From NCBI RefSeq assembly GCF_009689005.1, contig NZ_AP021879.1:682001-746000 (forward strand): DNA of 64,000 bases, in the 5' to 3' direction. The DNA is from Desulfosarcina ovata subsp. ovata (GTDB lineage Bacteria > Desulfobacterota > Desulfobacteria > Desulfobacterales > Desulfosarcinaceae). The position numbers and the translations under genes were made by a program. Positions 16,812-26,036 of the stretch are shown here, one piece after another; the stretch's first letter is position 1; each line of letters opens with the position of its first letter. The notes under the pieces were generated by a model. That model saw only the letters and a program-made list of their open reading frames with translations. It searched no databases and was not told where the DNA came from.

Positions 16812-18479
16812 TTATTTCACCACCGCTCCCTGGCTGGCCGAGGAGACCTGCCGGGCATAGCGCGCCATGTAACCGGATTGGATCTTCGGTTCCGGTGCCT
16901 GCCACGCGCCCAGACGACGTTCGATCTCCTCCTCGGCCACCTTCAGGGTGACCGTTTTACCGGGGATATCGATGGCAATCCGGTCACCCTCGTTGACGAT
17001 GGCGATGGGCCCGCCCTGGGCGGCCTCGGGCGAGATGTGGCCGATGGCCGCTCCCCGGGACCCCCCTGAGAAACGCCCGTCGGTAATCAGGGCCACGGAA
17101 TCGTCCAGGCCCATGCCGGCAATGGCCGAGGTGGGGGTGAGCATTTCACGCATGCCCGGCCCGCCCATAGGGCCTTCGTAGCGGACGACGATGACATCCC
17201 CTTTGTTGATGCGTCCTTCCATAATGGCTTCGCTGGCGGCATCCTCGGAATCGAATACCCGCGCCGGGCCCTCGTGGCACAGCATCTCGTCGAGCACCGC
17301 CGACTGCTTGACCACACAACCGTCCGGCGCGAGGTTGCCGTAGAGTACGGCCAGGCCGCCCTTTCGATGGTAAGGGCGGTCAAGGGGCCGGATCACTTCC
17401 GGGTCGAGGGTCGTCGTCCCTTCTGTGTTTTCGGCAACACTCTTGCCGGTCGCGGTCATGCAGCCGGTATGGATCAGTCCGGCGTCCGACAGCTCCTTGA
17501 TCACGGCGGGGATGCCACCGGCCCGGTTGAGGTCCTGGATGTGGTGGGTCCCACCAGGGCTCAAGGAACAGATGTGCGGGGTCTTTTCACTGATCTGATT
17601 GATCATTGCAAGGTCCAGGGAAACACCGGCCTCATTGGCGATGGCCGGCAGATGCAGAACCGTATTGGTCGAGCAGCCCAACGCCATGTCCACGGTCAGG
17701 GCATTTTCAAACGCATCGGGGGTCATGATGGAACGGGCGGTGATCTGCCGCTGCCAAAGATCCATGATCTGCATTCCGGCCTGTTTGGCCAGGCGTACCC
17801 TGGCGGAGTAAACCGCCGGAATGGTGCCGTTGCCCGGTAGCCCCATGCCGATCACCTCGGTCAGGCAGTTCATGGAGTTGGCCGTGAACATGCCTGCACA
17901 GGAACCGCAGGTGGGGCAGGCGGCGTCTTCGAAAGCGGTCAGCTGTTCGGTACTCATTTTTCCGGCTTTTACGGCGCCGACCGCCTCAAAAATAGTAATC
18001 AGATCGATGCGGCGTCCCGGAATCTCCGGGTGTTCACCGGCCAGCATGGGGCCACCGCTGACGAAAATTGCCGGCAGATCCAGGCGGGCGGCCGCCATCA
18101 GCATGCCGGGAACGATTTTATCGCAGTTGGGAATCAAGACCAGGGCATCCAAGGCATGACCCGTGGCCATCACCTCGATGGAGTCGGCGATGAGTTCGCG
18201 GCTGGCCAGGGAATACTTCATGCCCATGTGATTCATGGCAATGCCGTCGCATACGCCGATGGTGCCGAATTCCACCGGTGTGCCACCGGCCATATAGATT
18301 CCGGCCTTGACCGCCTCGGCGATGGTGTTCAGGTGAACATGTCCGGGGATGGCGGTATTCACGGCATTGGCGATACCAATCAGCGGGCGCTTGATTTCTT
18401 CGTCGGTATACCCGATGGCCTTGAAAAGGGCCCGGTGCGGTGCCCGTTCGATTCCCTGTTTGGCTGCGTTGCTTTTCAT
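16812..18479 (-). CDS. ilvD: dihydroxy-acid dehydratase
   Basis: 555 residues, full length. The Fe-S cluster cysteines are visible in [11 protein letters not shown] and in [20 protein letters not shown], and [20 protein letters not shown] is the conserved C-terminal signature. It dehydrates dihydroxyisovalerate and dihydroxymethylvalerate in valine and isoleucine synthesis. It is the first enzyme gene of the ilv run. Its start lies 31 bases after the T-run of a terminator and downstream of a branched-chain-residue-rich leader peptide, so its expression is very likely controlled by attenuation. Confidence 0.95.
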   Translation of the reverse strand: MKSNAAKQGIERAPHRALFKAIGYTDEEIKRPLIGIANAVNTAIPGHVHLNTIAEAVKAGIYMAGGTPVEFGTIGVCDGIAMNHMGMKYSLASRELIADSIEVMATGHALDALVLIPNCDKIVPGMLMAAARLDLPAIFVSGGPMLAGEHPEIPGRRIDLITIFEAVGAVKAGKMSTEQLTAFEDAACPTCGSCAGMFTANSMNCLTEVIGMGLPGNGTIPAVYSARVRLAKQAGMQIMDLWQRQITARSIMTPDAFENALTVDMALGCSTNTVLHLPAIANEAGVSLDLAMINQISEKTPHICSLSPGGTHHIQDLNRAGGIPAVIKELSDAGLIHTGCMTATGKSVAENTEGTTTLDPEVIRPLDRPYHRKGGLAVLYGNLAPDGCVVKQSAVLDEMLCHEGPARVFDSEDAASEAIMEGRINKGDVIVVRYEGPMGGPGMREMLTPTSAIAGMGLDDSVALITDGRFSGGSRGAAIGHISPEAAQGGPIAIVNEGDRIAIDIPGKTVTLKVAEEEIERRLGAWQAPEPKIQSGYMARYARQVSSASQGAVVK

Positions 18480-18509
18480 CCCCTTTGTTGTCCTTTCTGA
18501 AAAATGTCC

Positions 18510-18550
18510 AAAAAAAAATCCGTTATCGCCTCGGGGGGATAACGGATTTT
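18510..18550 (-). terminator. intrinsic terminator (attenuator) in the ilvD leader
   Basis: On the minus strand AAAATCCGTTATC (18550-18538) pairs perfectly over 13 bp with GATAACGGATTTT (18527-18515), with a 10-base loop. The stem is followed by an unbroken T run to 18510. It lies between the leader peptide and ilvD with no gene end immediately upstream, so it is a conditional terminator, not an end-of-operon one. Confidence 0.85.
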
Positions 18551-18572
18551 ATATTTTCCTGTTTTGGCTGTT

Positions 18573-18704
18573 TCAGGCCATTATCGCCCCGGTCTCCTCG
18601 TCGTGGATAAGTACACCCACTACGAGGATAAGAATGAGACCAATAATGCTAAGAAGAACGAGACGATAATTCATGGATTTCACATACCAGTTAATTTTGG
18701 TCAT
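18573..18704 (-). CDS. branched-chain leader peptide of the ilv operon
   Basis: A 43-codon frame (or 33 codons from the second ATG at 18674) ends 22 bases before the attenuator stem. Residues 15-33 read LVLLSIIGLILILVVGVLI: 16 of 19 are Leu, Ile or Val, the three products of the operon downstream. This is the design of ilv leader peptides in enterobacteria, where ribosome stalling on these codons relieves termination. Neither ATG has a strong ribosome site; AGGG touches the first, and a weak promoter match overlaps it, so the second ATG may be the real start. A small membrane protein is an alternative reading, but the RNA structures around it argue for a leader. Confidence 0.8.
   Translation of the reverse strand: MTKINWYVKSMNYRLVLLSIIGLILILVVGVLIHDEETGAIMA
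18578..18627 (-). promoter_or_regulatory. pause hairpin and antiterminator segment of the ilv attenuator
   Basis: Inside the leader frame CCTCGTAGTGG (18627-18617) pairs with CCACGACGAGG (18606-18596), 10 of 11 pairs, giving the early hairpin. GGTCT and CATTAT further 5' can extend it by pairing with AGACC and ATAATG. The segment GGGGCGATAATGG (18590-18578) can instead pair with CCGTTATCCCCCC (18545-18533) over 13 positions with one mismatch and one G-U; that second segment is the 5' arm and loop of the terminator. The two foldings exclude each other, as needed for attenuation. Confidence 0.7.
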
Positions 18705-18732
18705 CCCTAACAGTCTGTTTCTTTTAAGTCAA
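18704..18732 (-). promoter_or_regulatory. possible promoter of the ilv operon
   Basis: TTGACT (18732-18727) is followed after 17 bases by TAGGGA (18709-18704), a poor -10 match. If used, transcription begins near 18697 and the leader peptide must start at the second ATG (18674). The placement is plausible but the -10 box is weak. Confidence 0.3.
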
Positions 18733-18812
18733 GCTTTTTCTTGCCTTTAACAGGCCATCCCGATAAGCTGGGGGATATCGGTAACCCGCCAGAGCAAAAG
18801 GAGAAATCAAAG

Positions 18813-19379
18813 ATGGATCAAGGAGGGCAATCGCTGAAAGGGCAGTTTCTCATGGCCATGCCAGGTTTGAATGATCCTAATTTCTACCAGTCCGTGACAT
18901 GCCTGTCTGAACACAACGCCAGGGGAGCCATGGGAATTGTTATCAATCGGATCCATCCGGAGATCAATGCGAAAATGATCTTTGACGAACTGCAGATCAG
19001 TTGCGTGGCCGGTTCCGAGAGGATTCCCGTTCACATTGGCGGGCCGGTTCATATGAATGAAATATTTGTTCTCCACGCGGCGCCGTTTGGCTGGGAAGGC
19101 GGTATGATGATAACAGAGGAGGTGGGGCTGAGCAACTCCCGCGATATCCTCGAAGCCATTGCCGCCGGCTATCCGCCGCAAGAATATATCATTGCCCTGG
19201 GGTGCGCCGGATGGGGACCCGGACAGCTGGAAGGGGAGATTCGTAGCAATTCATGGATCACCGGCCCTTATTCAGCAACGATTGCCTTCCAAACGGGCGT
19301 GGAACGACGCTGGGAGGAGGCCATGAAAGGCATTGGCATCGATCCGGCGCTGCTTTCCGACACGGCCGGGCGTGCCTGA
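18813..19379 (+). CDS. YqgE/AlgH family protein (DUF179)
   Basis: 188 residues from the ATG at 18813, with AAGGAG 9 bases upstream; an earlier in-frame ATG at 18741 lacks a ribosome site. The family pattern is clear: LKGQFLMAMPGLNDPNFYQSV then TCLSEHNARGAMGIVINR, GGPVHMNEIFVLH, and IALGCAGWGPGQLEGEI near the C-terminus. These are soluble proteins of about 185 residues. Their function is unsettled; AlgH was linked to alginate control in Pseudomonas. It is divergent from the ilv operon and does not form an obvious operon with the next gene. Confidence 0.88.
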   Translation: MDQGGQSLKGQFLMAMPGLNDPNFYQSVTCLSEHNARGAMGIVINRIHPEINAKMIFDELQISCVAGSERIPVHIGGPVHMNEIFVLHAAPFGWEGGMMITEEVGLSNSRDILEAIAAGYPPQEYIIALGCAGWGPGQLEGEIRSNSWITGPYSATIAFQTGVERRWEEAMKGIGIDPALLSDTAGRA

Positions 19380-19495
19380 CCGGTTTTCCAAAAAAGAATT
19401 GGGCGTGGATGGCGATGGGGAGCAGTCGGATATTTGGTGGCGGGGCGGATGCGAGTGTGAAAAAAATTAACTGGAATAGGTGATTCTTCACCCTT

Positions 19496-19648
19496 TTATT
19501 CCGTGTCGTCTTTTTTCGGTTTCTGTTTGGGTTTTTTCTTTTTCAGGCAAATCTTGTCTTTTCTGACGAATGCACACAGCTTAGGATTGTAGTACTCCTT
19601 ACAGTTCAACGGATTGTACAATGGGCATTCCGGATGTTTTTCTGACAT
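19496..19648 (-). CDS. small Cys-rich, Lys-tailed protein
   Basis: A 50-residue frame starting MSEKHPECPLYNPLNCKEYY with AAGGA 11 bases upstream of the ATG. It has four Cys at residues 8, 16, 24 and 34 in a regular 7-9 residue spacing, then a strongly basic tail (KKKKPKQKPKK). The spacing suggests a small zinc or iron-sulfur binding knuckle and the tail suggests nucleic-acid or membrane-surface contact; both are inference. It stands alone, antisense to its neighbours. The remaining stretch 19649-19989 up to the next gene shows no further coding sequence or clear signal. Confidence 0.55.
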   Translation of the reverse strand: MSEKHPECPLYNPLNCKEYYNPKLCAFVRKDKICLKKKKPKQKPKKDDTE

Positions 19649-19989
19649 ATGTCTGCTATTCCTTATGGGTGATTTAGCGCCTATGCGTCGCCCATCTCCT
19701 TTCCTTCCGCACTGTTCTATATCATTAAAGCATAAGATTTACAAGCCATTGTGTTTGTTCGGCGACATGCTTCGGCATCATGGATGCCTGCCGGGAAGGC
19801 TTTGACAATCTCAGCATTAAACGGTAAGAGCCGGATATGGGCAGACGGGACGCCCATGCATGGACCGATACCGATCCTTGTGGCGCCGGCAACCGACTCC
19901 CGTGCCATTGCAACCCTGATTCCACGTTGCACGCAGGATCGCCAGTCACGGCAAAATAGGCCTGCTGCGCGGGATGAGAATCGATCGAC

Positions 19990-22236
19990 ATGTCTTTATA
20001 CGAAACACTCAAGCACCAGCTTGTCCAACTCAGCGATGATACGGCAACCCTTCTTGACGATGCCGAGAAGATCACCGAAACCGGTGATGAAGGTCTTTCG
20101 CGGTGGAAAATCACCTGCCGGACCATCGCCCGGCAGATGCACGAAGAGACGATGCGGGTGGCTGTTGTCGGGGCCATCAAGTCCGGGAAAAGCACTCTTG
20201 TCAATACCCTTTTCGGCGGCGATTTTCTCAAGCGGGGCGCCGGCGTGGTGACCTCCATTGTGACCCGCGTCAGGTGTAGCGAAAAACTGCGCGCCACATT
20301 GTTCTTGAAAAATTGGGCCGCCGTCAATGAAGACATCGGACAAGCGTCACTGCTGCTTCCTGCGCAACACCGGGCTGATGAGGGATCCGCCGGATTTGAT
20401 CTGCGCCGTGAACCGGATCGCCGAATCCTCGAACGGGCCTTGAGTGAACTGGCCGCCGATCAGCTGATCACCAACGACACGCGCAGCGCCGGAAGTGTGC
20501 TGCTCTCCTCATACCTTACCGGCTTCGATCGGGTGCAACCATATATCGGAGACGATGACTCCAACGCTGTGTTCGAAAATGGTCGTTTCAGTCAGCATCG
20601 GGATTTTGTTGGCGATGATACCATGGCCGTCTACCTGAAGGATGTCCTGCTTGAGATTGACCGCCCCGGGCCCGGTGAGGGGGTGGAAATCGCCGACTGC
20701 CAGGGGAGTGATTCGCCCAACCCACTGCATATGGCCATGATTCAGGATTATCTGAGCATGGCGCACCTCACCGTTTATGCCATCAGCAGTCGTACCGGTG
20801 TCCGGCAGGCGGATATCCGTTTCCTGTCGATGATCCGCAACATGGGGATTATGGACAGCGTGGTGTTCGTGGTCAATTGCGATCTGAGCGAGCATGAATC
20901 CCTGGACAGCCTGCATGAAAGTCTCAAACGCATTCAGGCGGATCTCTCCCTGATCTGCCCCGAGCCGGAGATCTTCTCCTTTTCGTCCCTGTTTCTGCTT
21001 ATGGACCAGATCGAAGATCAGCTGTCCCCAAGGGATCGGGACCGTTTGTCGCATTGGCGCCGCGAAACCGCCATGGTCGATTTCTGCTCAGCCGAGTGGG
21101 CGCGCTTCCAGGCGTTTTTGGATCATAAGATTCGCCGGGAGCGCAGCGCCCTGCTTTTAAAAAACCATCTGGAGCGTCTGGAGATCGTTTCCTCCGGAAT
21201 TAGCAACTGGATCGGTTTCCAGCACGCCCTGCTGACCCGTGACAGTGGGGGCGCCAAGGCTCTGGCCGATCGCCTGCATGACCAGAGAGGCCGGCTCGAT
21301 CGCCTGAAACTGACCGTAAAGAACACCCTGGACGGCGCGGTTCACCAGGTTAAGAACGACATGAAACGGGCGGTCGACCAGTTTTTCGACGCCCACGGGG
21401 ACGGTGCCGTCGCCCGGTTGATCCATTTCGTCCACGGCTATCCGGTAGAGATGCAGCGCTATGCGGACAGCCTGCAAAGCGCCGGCTTCGCCCGGACCCT
21501 GTATCTGGTTTTCCAGGAATTCAAACAGGTGGTCGACCGACACATGGCCGAAAGCGTTAACCCCGAAGTGATCCGCTTCCTTCAATCCCAGGAACGCTAT
21601 CTTGTGGATTATCTGGACGATATCGCCGGACCTTACGGGAGCATGATCGATGATGCCCTGGCCCGGTATGCCGGTGCCCTGGATGATGTCAAAATGACCC
21701 GGCGGGAGGATGCACCGGCGCTTCGCATTGGAAGCGAGATGGAGGCCATCCGTAAAATGGCCGCCCTGTCACGCCCCACCGCCGCGGCGACCATGCATTA
21801 CTCCGCCCAGATCAAGACCGAGGCCGTGATGCGCCTCGGATTCTACAAGTTGGTCAATCTGGTGCGGCAGGCGTTCAAGCGGCCGGCGGAGAAAGCCCGG
21901 CAGGAACCTTTCCTGGCCATGGACGCTGCCGTCAAACGGATGAAGCGCGAGACGGAACGGTCGATTCTGTTTCACCTTAAAGATCACAAGGAGAATATCA
22001 AGTTTCAATATCTTCTGAAACTGGCCGACGCCGCCGCGGCCGCGCTGCAGCGCCAGATGCTGGAACGCTTCCAGCACCATGGTGCCGATTTGTCACAACT
22101 GGTGCAGCGCATTGGCGAGACCCAGCTGGACAAAGAGAAGATCACGGCGTCACTCGAGCAGATGGAAGCCACCGCCGGTTCGGTAAAGACGCGGATCAGT
22201 GATATCAAGGCAAAGTTGCAGCAGTTGAGCGCCTGA
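19990..22236 (+). CDS. large dynamin-like GTPase
   Basis: 748 residues. A helical N-terminus of about 50 residues leads into the GTPase domain: P-loop GAIKSGKS at 61-68, a switch region VVTSIVTRV near 86, DCQG at 236-239 as the G3 motif and NCD at 296-298 in the G4 position, where NKxD or TKxD is normal. A long helical C-terminal half (residues 350-748) with several coiled-coil stretches follows, as in dynamin stalks. No strong membrane helix is seen, so membrane contact would be peripheral. It precedes a ParA-like gene by 125 bases on the same strand, which may mean co-expression. Its role in the cell is unknown. Confidence 0.75.
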   Translation: MSLYETLKHQLVQLSDDTATLLDDAEKITETGDEGLSRWKITCRTIARQMHEETMRVAVVGAIKSGKSTLVNTLFGGDFLKRGAGVVTSIVTRVRCSEKLRATLFLKNWAAVNEDIGQASLLLPAQHRADEGSAGFDLRREPDRRILERALSELAADQLITNDTRSAGSVLLSSYLTGFDRVQPYIGDDDSNAVFENGRFSQHRDFVGDDTMAVYLKDVLLEIDRPGPGEGVEIADCQGSDSPNPLHMAMIQDYLSMAHLTVYAISSRTGVRQADIRFLSMIRNMGIMDSVVFVVNCDLSEHESLDSLHESLKRIQADLSLICPEPEIFSFSSLFLLMDQIEDQLSPRDRDRLSHWRRETAMVDFCSAEWARFQAFLDHKIRRERSALLLKNHLERLEIVSSGISNWIGFQHALLTRDSGGAKALADRLHDQRGRLDRLKLTVKNTLDGAVHQVKNDMKRAVDQFFDAHGDGAVARLIHFVHGYPVEMQRYADSLQSAGFARTLYLVFQEFKQVVDRHMAESVNPEVIRFLQSQERYLVDYLDDIAGPYGSMIDDALARYAGALDDVKMTRREDAPALRIGSEMEAIRKMAALSRPTAAATMHYSAQIKTEAVMRLGFYKLVNLVRQAFKRPAEKARQEPFLAMDAAVKRMKRETERSILFHLKDHKENIKFQYLLKLADAAAAALQRQMLERFQHHGADLSQLVQRIGETQLDKEKITASLEQMEATAGSVKTRISDIKAKLQQLSA

Positions 22237-22361
22237 TGACCGTATGCGGATCAGATGTTGCGCCGGATCACTTATTTTTCAGCGATTCCTGAACCGGACC
22301 GGCAATCCTGGGGGATGCGTTGTCGGCGATTTGGCAAGGATGCAAAGAAAAGGGAGGAACC

Positions 22362-23153
22362 ATGGTCCAACACAAGGCCAGAGCCATTGCCGTGGCAAAT
22401 GAAAAAGGAGGCGTCGGCAAAACCGTAACCGTAATCAATCTGGCAGCCGCCCTGAGCCTGGCCAACCAATCCGTTCTGGTGGTGGATATGGATCCCCAGG
22501 CCAATGCCACAAAGGGACTCGGCATTACACCCGGCGATGATGCCCCTTCGGTATACGACCTGCTGATGAACAACAACGGGCGCTCGGCCGCCGAAACGGT
22601 TGTTCGCACCGCCTGGGACGGGCTCCACCTGATTCCTTCCCATGTGGATCTGTCCGGCGCCGAAGTGGAACTGGTGGATGCCGAAGGCCGCGAAAACCGG
22701 CTGAAGGAGGCCCTGGCCCCGCTTCAAAGCGGGTACGACTTCATTCTTTTGGATACACCGCCCAGCCTCTCCCTGTTGACGGTCAATGTGTTCACCTGCG
22801 CATCGGAAGTGCTGGTTCCCTGTCAAACCCATCCCTACGCCTTTGGCGCCCTTGCCGAATTGTTTGATACCATCGACGCGGTGCGTGAAGAGATCAATCC
22901 GGATCTGACCATTTGTGGCATCGTCCCCACCCTGGTGGACCTGCGCACACGGGTGGCCAAAACGGTCATGGAACAGTTGAGCACAGATGACCGTTACTGC
23001 GACCTTGTGTTCAAGACCGCCATTCGCAGCAATGCCACCATTGCCGAGAGCGCCGATGTGGGCAGACCGGTGGTTTTTTATCGCCGAAGCAGCTATGGTG
23101 CAAAGGACTACACCGCTCTGGCGGAAGAGATTATGTCAATGTCAACGGTTTAA
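22362..23153 (+). CDS. ParA-family ATPase
   Basis: 263 residues from the ATG at 22362, preceded by GGGAGG; an upstream in-frame start at 22320 is not supported. The deviant Walker A motif EKGGVGKTV (with the signature Lys before GGVGKT), the Walker A' segment VLVVDMDPQANATKGLG and FILLDTPPSLSLLT are all present. Such ATPases position DNA or protein cargo on the nucleoid or cell pole. No ParB, parS site or MinE-like partner is next to it, and the upstream gene is a dynamin-like GTPase, so it is more likely a cargo-positioning orphan than the chromosome segregation protein. Confidence 0.85.
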   Translation: MVQHKARAIAVANEKGGVGKTVTVINLAAALSLANQSVLVVDMDPQANATKGLGITPGDDAPSVYDLLMNNNGRSAAETVVRTAWDGLHLIPSHVDLSGAEVELVDAEGRENRLKEALAPLQSGYDFILLDTPPSLSLLTVNVFTCASEVLVPCQTHPYAFGALAELFDTIDAVREEINPDLTICGIVPTLVDLRTRVAKTVMEQLSTDDRYCDLVFKTAIRSNATIAESADVGRPVVFYRRSSYGAKDYTALAEEIMSMSTV

Positions 23154-23156
23154 AAT

Positions 23157-23198
23157 AAAAAAAAGACCCATGCTGGAATTCCGGCATGGGTCTTTTTC
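23157..23198. terminator. bidirectional terminator between parA-like gene and copA
   Basis: AAAAGACCCATGC and GCATGGGTCTTTTT form a 13-bp stem with a short loop. An A run on the left and a T run on the right serve both convergent genes. Confidence 0.88.
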
Positions 23199-23234
23199 AC
23201 CTTGGCATTTGGCTTCGCCAGGTATTTTTCGCGA

Positions 23235-25688
23235 TCAGCGATCAGAGATTTTCGTCCGGTACAATCTCAGGCTGTTGGAGACGACCGAGATGCTGGAAAA
23301 GGCCATGGCCAGGGCGGCCAGAATGGGATGCAACTGGCGCAGCACCATGGGGAGGGTCTCGAACGGATAGAGTGCGCCCGCCGCTACCGGAATCAGAACG
23401 GCATTGTAGAAAAAGGCCCAGAACAGATTTTGCCGAATCGTTGCCATGGTGGCCCGACTGAGGGTGATCGACCGGGGAACGCCGTTGAGAGAGCCGGCCG
23501 CCAGAATCACATCGGCCGTTTCAATGGCCACGTCTGTGCCGCTGCCGATGGCAAAACCCACATCGGCCTGGGCCAGGGCCGGCGCATCGTTGATGCCGTC
23601 GCCCACCATGGCCACCCGTTTACCGGCCGTCTGCAACGCCTTGACACGGGCCGCCTTCTCCTCCGGCCGCACCTCGGCTTCCACCAGATCCACCCCGGCC
23701 TCACGACCGATCGTCTCGGCTGCCTGCCGGTTGTCACCGGTGAGCATGACCGTCTCCAGGCCCATCTTCTTCAGTCGTTCAACGGCCGGGGGAGAGTCGG
23801 GCTTGATTTGATCGGCCACACCGATCAGGCCCAAAAGGGTGTTCGCATCGGCAGCCACCATGACGGTTTTTCCCTGGGCCTGAAGGCCGGATATCCGATC
23901 GATCGTCTGTTCGGAAATCAATCCGACCTGGTCGCCAAACCAGCCCGGTTTACCGACCCGGATATCCCTCCCGTTCACCTCGGCGCTGACCCCGTCTCCC
24001 CCATGGGCCACAAACGCCTCGGCAGAGAAAAGCGTTACCCCCGATAGCTTCGCCTTTTCGATCACCGCCCGGCCCAGGGGATGCTCGGATCCCTGCTCCA
24101 CCGAAGCAGAAAGCCGCAACAGGTCTTCTTCGGTCACCCCTTCGGATCTGTTGGGAATCAGGTCGATAACCATGGGCTTGCCTTGCGTAATGGTGCCGGT
24201 TTTGTCCAGTACCACGGTGGTCAGGTGGGTGGCGCCTTCCAGGGCGCGGCTGTTCTTGAAGAGCATGCCTCCCTCGGCGCCTTTGCCGGTGCCGGCCATG
24301 ATGGCGGTGGGTGTGGCCAAGCCCAGGGCGCAGGGGCAGGCGATGACCAGCACGGCGACCATGCGGATCATGGCAGTGACAAAATCGCCGACGGCCCACC
24401 ACCAGATGGCGAATACCAGAACGGCAATCAAAATGATGGCCGGCACGAACACGGCGGCCACCCGGTCGGCCAGTGCCTGGATCGGGGCCTTGCTGCCCTG
24501 GGCCTCCTGCACCAAGCGGATGATCTGGGCCAATGCGGTTTCACGGCCCACCCGGGTGGCCGTGAAGATCAGCGTTCCCTGACCGTTGATCGTTCCGGCG
24601 GCCACCGTGTCACCCATCTTCTTGTCCACCGGAATGGACTCTCCGGTAAGCATGGATTCATCGACGGCCGATGCGCCCTGGTCGACCAGGCCGTCCACAG
24701 GAATGCGTTCGCCGGGACGAACCCGTACCCGATCCCCCTTGCGCACCTGTTCAATGGGAATTTCCAGTTCTTGATCATCCCGGATCACCGTGGCCGTTTT
24801 CGGGCGCAGTCCCATCAGCTTGCGGATGGCATTCCCCGTCTTGCCCTTGGAACGGGCTTCAAGCAGTTTGCCCATCTTGATCAGGGTGATAATCACCGCC
24901 GAGGTTTCAAAATAGACGTGTCCGCCGACGGACGACAGCAGCAGGACGGCCAGGGAGTAGAAATAGGCCGTGGACGATCCCAGGGCTACCAGCACGTCCA
25001 TGTTGGCGCTTTTGTTGCGCAGGCTTTTCAGCCCGCTGACATAATAATCCCAGCCGGTGTAAAACTGTACCGGTGTGGCCAGCAGCAGGAACAGCCAGTT
25101 GACCCACAACTGGTGACTCCATGTGCCGATGAGGCCGAAATCCCTGGCCATGCTGAGCAGGAACAGAGGCAGAGCAAAGCCTGCACCGACCATGAACTTG
25201 CGGGTCTGATTGGCAATTTCCTCGCGTCGGGCCTCGGCCTCGGCATCGGCGGGATCGCCCTGCTGCTGAATCAGGGCGCCGAATCCGGCTTTTTCCACGG
25301 CCGCTGCCAGATCGTCCGGCGTGACCATGGCGGGCAGGAATTCCACACTGGCGCGCTCCGCAGCAAAATTCACCGCAGCATCGACCACGCCGGGCACTTT
25401 CTTGCCCAGTGCGCGCTCCACATTCATGGCGCAGTTGGCGCAGCTCATCCCGGTAACGGCAAAGTCGATGTGCGCCGTGGCAACCTTGAAGCCGATCTTT
25501 TCCACCTGCCGGATCAGATCGGCCGACGATACGGATTTCGGATCGAAGGTTACCGACGCCTGCTCCGTGGCGAAATTGACGTTGGCCTCATCCACACCGG
25601 AGAGTTTTTTCAGCCCGCGGGTAATGTTCATGGCGCAGTTGGCGCAGGTCATTCCCGTGATGGGCAGGGTCAGGGTGTTTTGGGTCAT
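23235..25688 (-). CDS. copA: copper-translocating P1B-type ATPase
   Basis: 817 residues from the ATG at 25688, which overlaps the copZ stop as ATGA; the longer open frame to 25913 runs through copZ in another frame. Two N-terminal heavy-metal domains carry GMTCANC (Cys 15 and 18) and GMSCANC (Cys 83 and 86). The P-type core shows the transmembrane metal site [11 protein letters not shown], the phosphorylated Asp in DKTGT, the SEHPLG His-Pro motif and [10 protein letters not shown]. It pumps Cu(I) out of the cytoplasm using ATP. Cotranscription with copZ is strongly indicated, and translation is probably coupled. Confidence 0.95.
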   Translation of the reverse strand: MTQNTLTLPITGMTCANCAMNITRGLKKLSGVDEANVNFATEQASVTFDPKSVSSADLIRQVEKIGFKVATAHIDFAVTGMSCANCAMNVERALGKKVPGVVDAAVNFAAERASVEFLPAMVTPDDLAAAVEKAGFGALIQQQGDPADAEAEARREEIANQTRKFMVGAGFALPLFLLSMARDFGLIGTWSHQLWVNWLFLLLATPVQFYTGWDYYVSGLKSLRNKSANMDVLVALGSSTAYFYSLAVLLLSSVGGHVYFETSAVIITLIKMGKLLEARSKGKTGNAIRKLMGLRPKTATVIRDDQELEIPIEQVRKGDRVRVRPGERIPVDGLVDQGASAVDESMLTGESIPVDKKMGDTVAAGTINGQGTLIFTATRVGRETALAQIIRLVQEAQGSKAPIQALADRVAAVFVPAIILIAVLVFAIWWWAVGDFVTAMIRMVAVLVIACPCALGLATPTAIMAGTGKGAEGGMLFKNSRALEGATHLTTVVLDKTGTITQGKPMVIDLIPNRSEGVTEEDLLRLSASVEQGSEHPLGRAVIEKAKLSGVTLFSAEAFVAHGGDGVSAEVNGRDIRVGKPGWFGDQVGLISEQTIDRISGLQAQGKTVMVAADANTLLGLIGVADQIKPDSPPAVERLKKMGLETVMLTGDNRQAAETIGREAGVDLVEAEVRPEEKAARVKALQTAGKRVAMVGDGINDAPALAQADVGFAIGSGTDVAIETADVILAAGSLNGVPRSITLSRATMATIRQNLFWAFFYNAVLIPVAAGALYPFETLPMVLRQLHPILAALAMAFSSISVVSNSLRLYRTKISDR

Positions 25689-25891
25689 GATTCCGCCGGA
25701 TAGTTGATTTCGGACAGGATTGCCCGGACGCCTTCGATGGACGCCGGGGCGTCCCACTGGACGGTCACTGTTTTGGTTGCCGCATCGGCCGTCACAGAGG
25801 TCACGCCTTCCGCTTCGGAAAGTTCGGACTCGATGGCCGAGACGCAATGGCCGCAGGATATATTGGGAACATTCAGTGTTGCTTGTGTCAT
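25685..25891 (-). CDS. copZ: copper chaperone, heavy-metal-associated domain
   Basis: 68 residues, one HMA domain. The motif [12 protein letters not shown] provides the two metal-binding Cys (CxxC, here C-G-H-C). The predicted beta-alpha-beta fold and length match CopZ-type Cu(I) chaperones, which hand copper to CopA. AAAGGAGG precedes the ATG. The stop codon overlaps the copA start by four bases. The 145-base intergenic region upstream holds a candidate MerR-type operator but no regulator gene is adjacent. Confidence 0.9.
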   Translation of the reverse strand: MTQATLNVPNISCGHCVSAIESELSEAEGVTSVTADAATKTVTVQWDAPASIEGVRAILSEINYPAES

Positions 25892-25916
25892 AGGGGGCCT
25901 CCTTTGGGTTCACGTA

Positions 25917-25939
25917 ACCTTTGAATTTTTCTTTAAGGT
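25917..25939 (-). promoter_or_regulatory. possible copper-regulator operator upstream of copZ
   Basis: On the minus strand ACCTT and AAGGT are separated by 13 bases in a 23-bp dyad, 26 bases before copZ. CueR-type (MerR family) operators have ACCTTCC-N7-GGAAGGT; this one shares the outer arms but is two bases longer and lacks the inner CC/GG. No convincing -35/-10 pair brackets it. Confidence 0.3.
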
Positions 25940-26036
25940 AAGGGGGACATGCCGGCTTTCAAGGGACGGGGACGAAAAATGGCCCGCGGCTGTGGGCAGC
26001 GGGCCTGGCAAGAAAGGGTCTTGTGGCCGGTCTGCG

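Noticed and set aside
18573-18704. Leader frame as a stand-alone membrane protein
   Set aside because: It is hydrophobic enough, but lack of a good ribosome site and the terminator and antiterminator immediately after it fit a leader peptide better; not fully excluded.
24081-25703. 540-codon open frame opposite copA
   Set aside because: It mirrors the GC-rich third-position pattern of copA, has no recognisable domain and no ribosome site; it is a shadow of the real gene.
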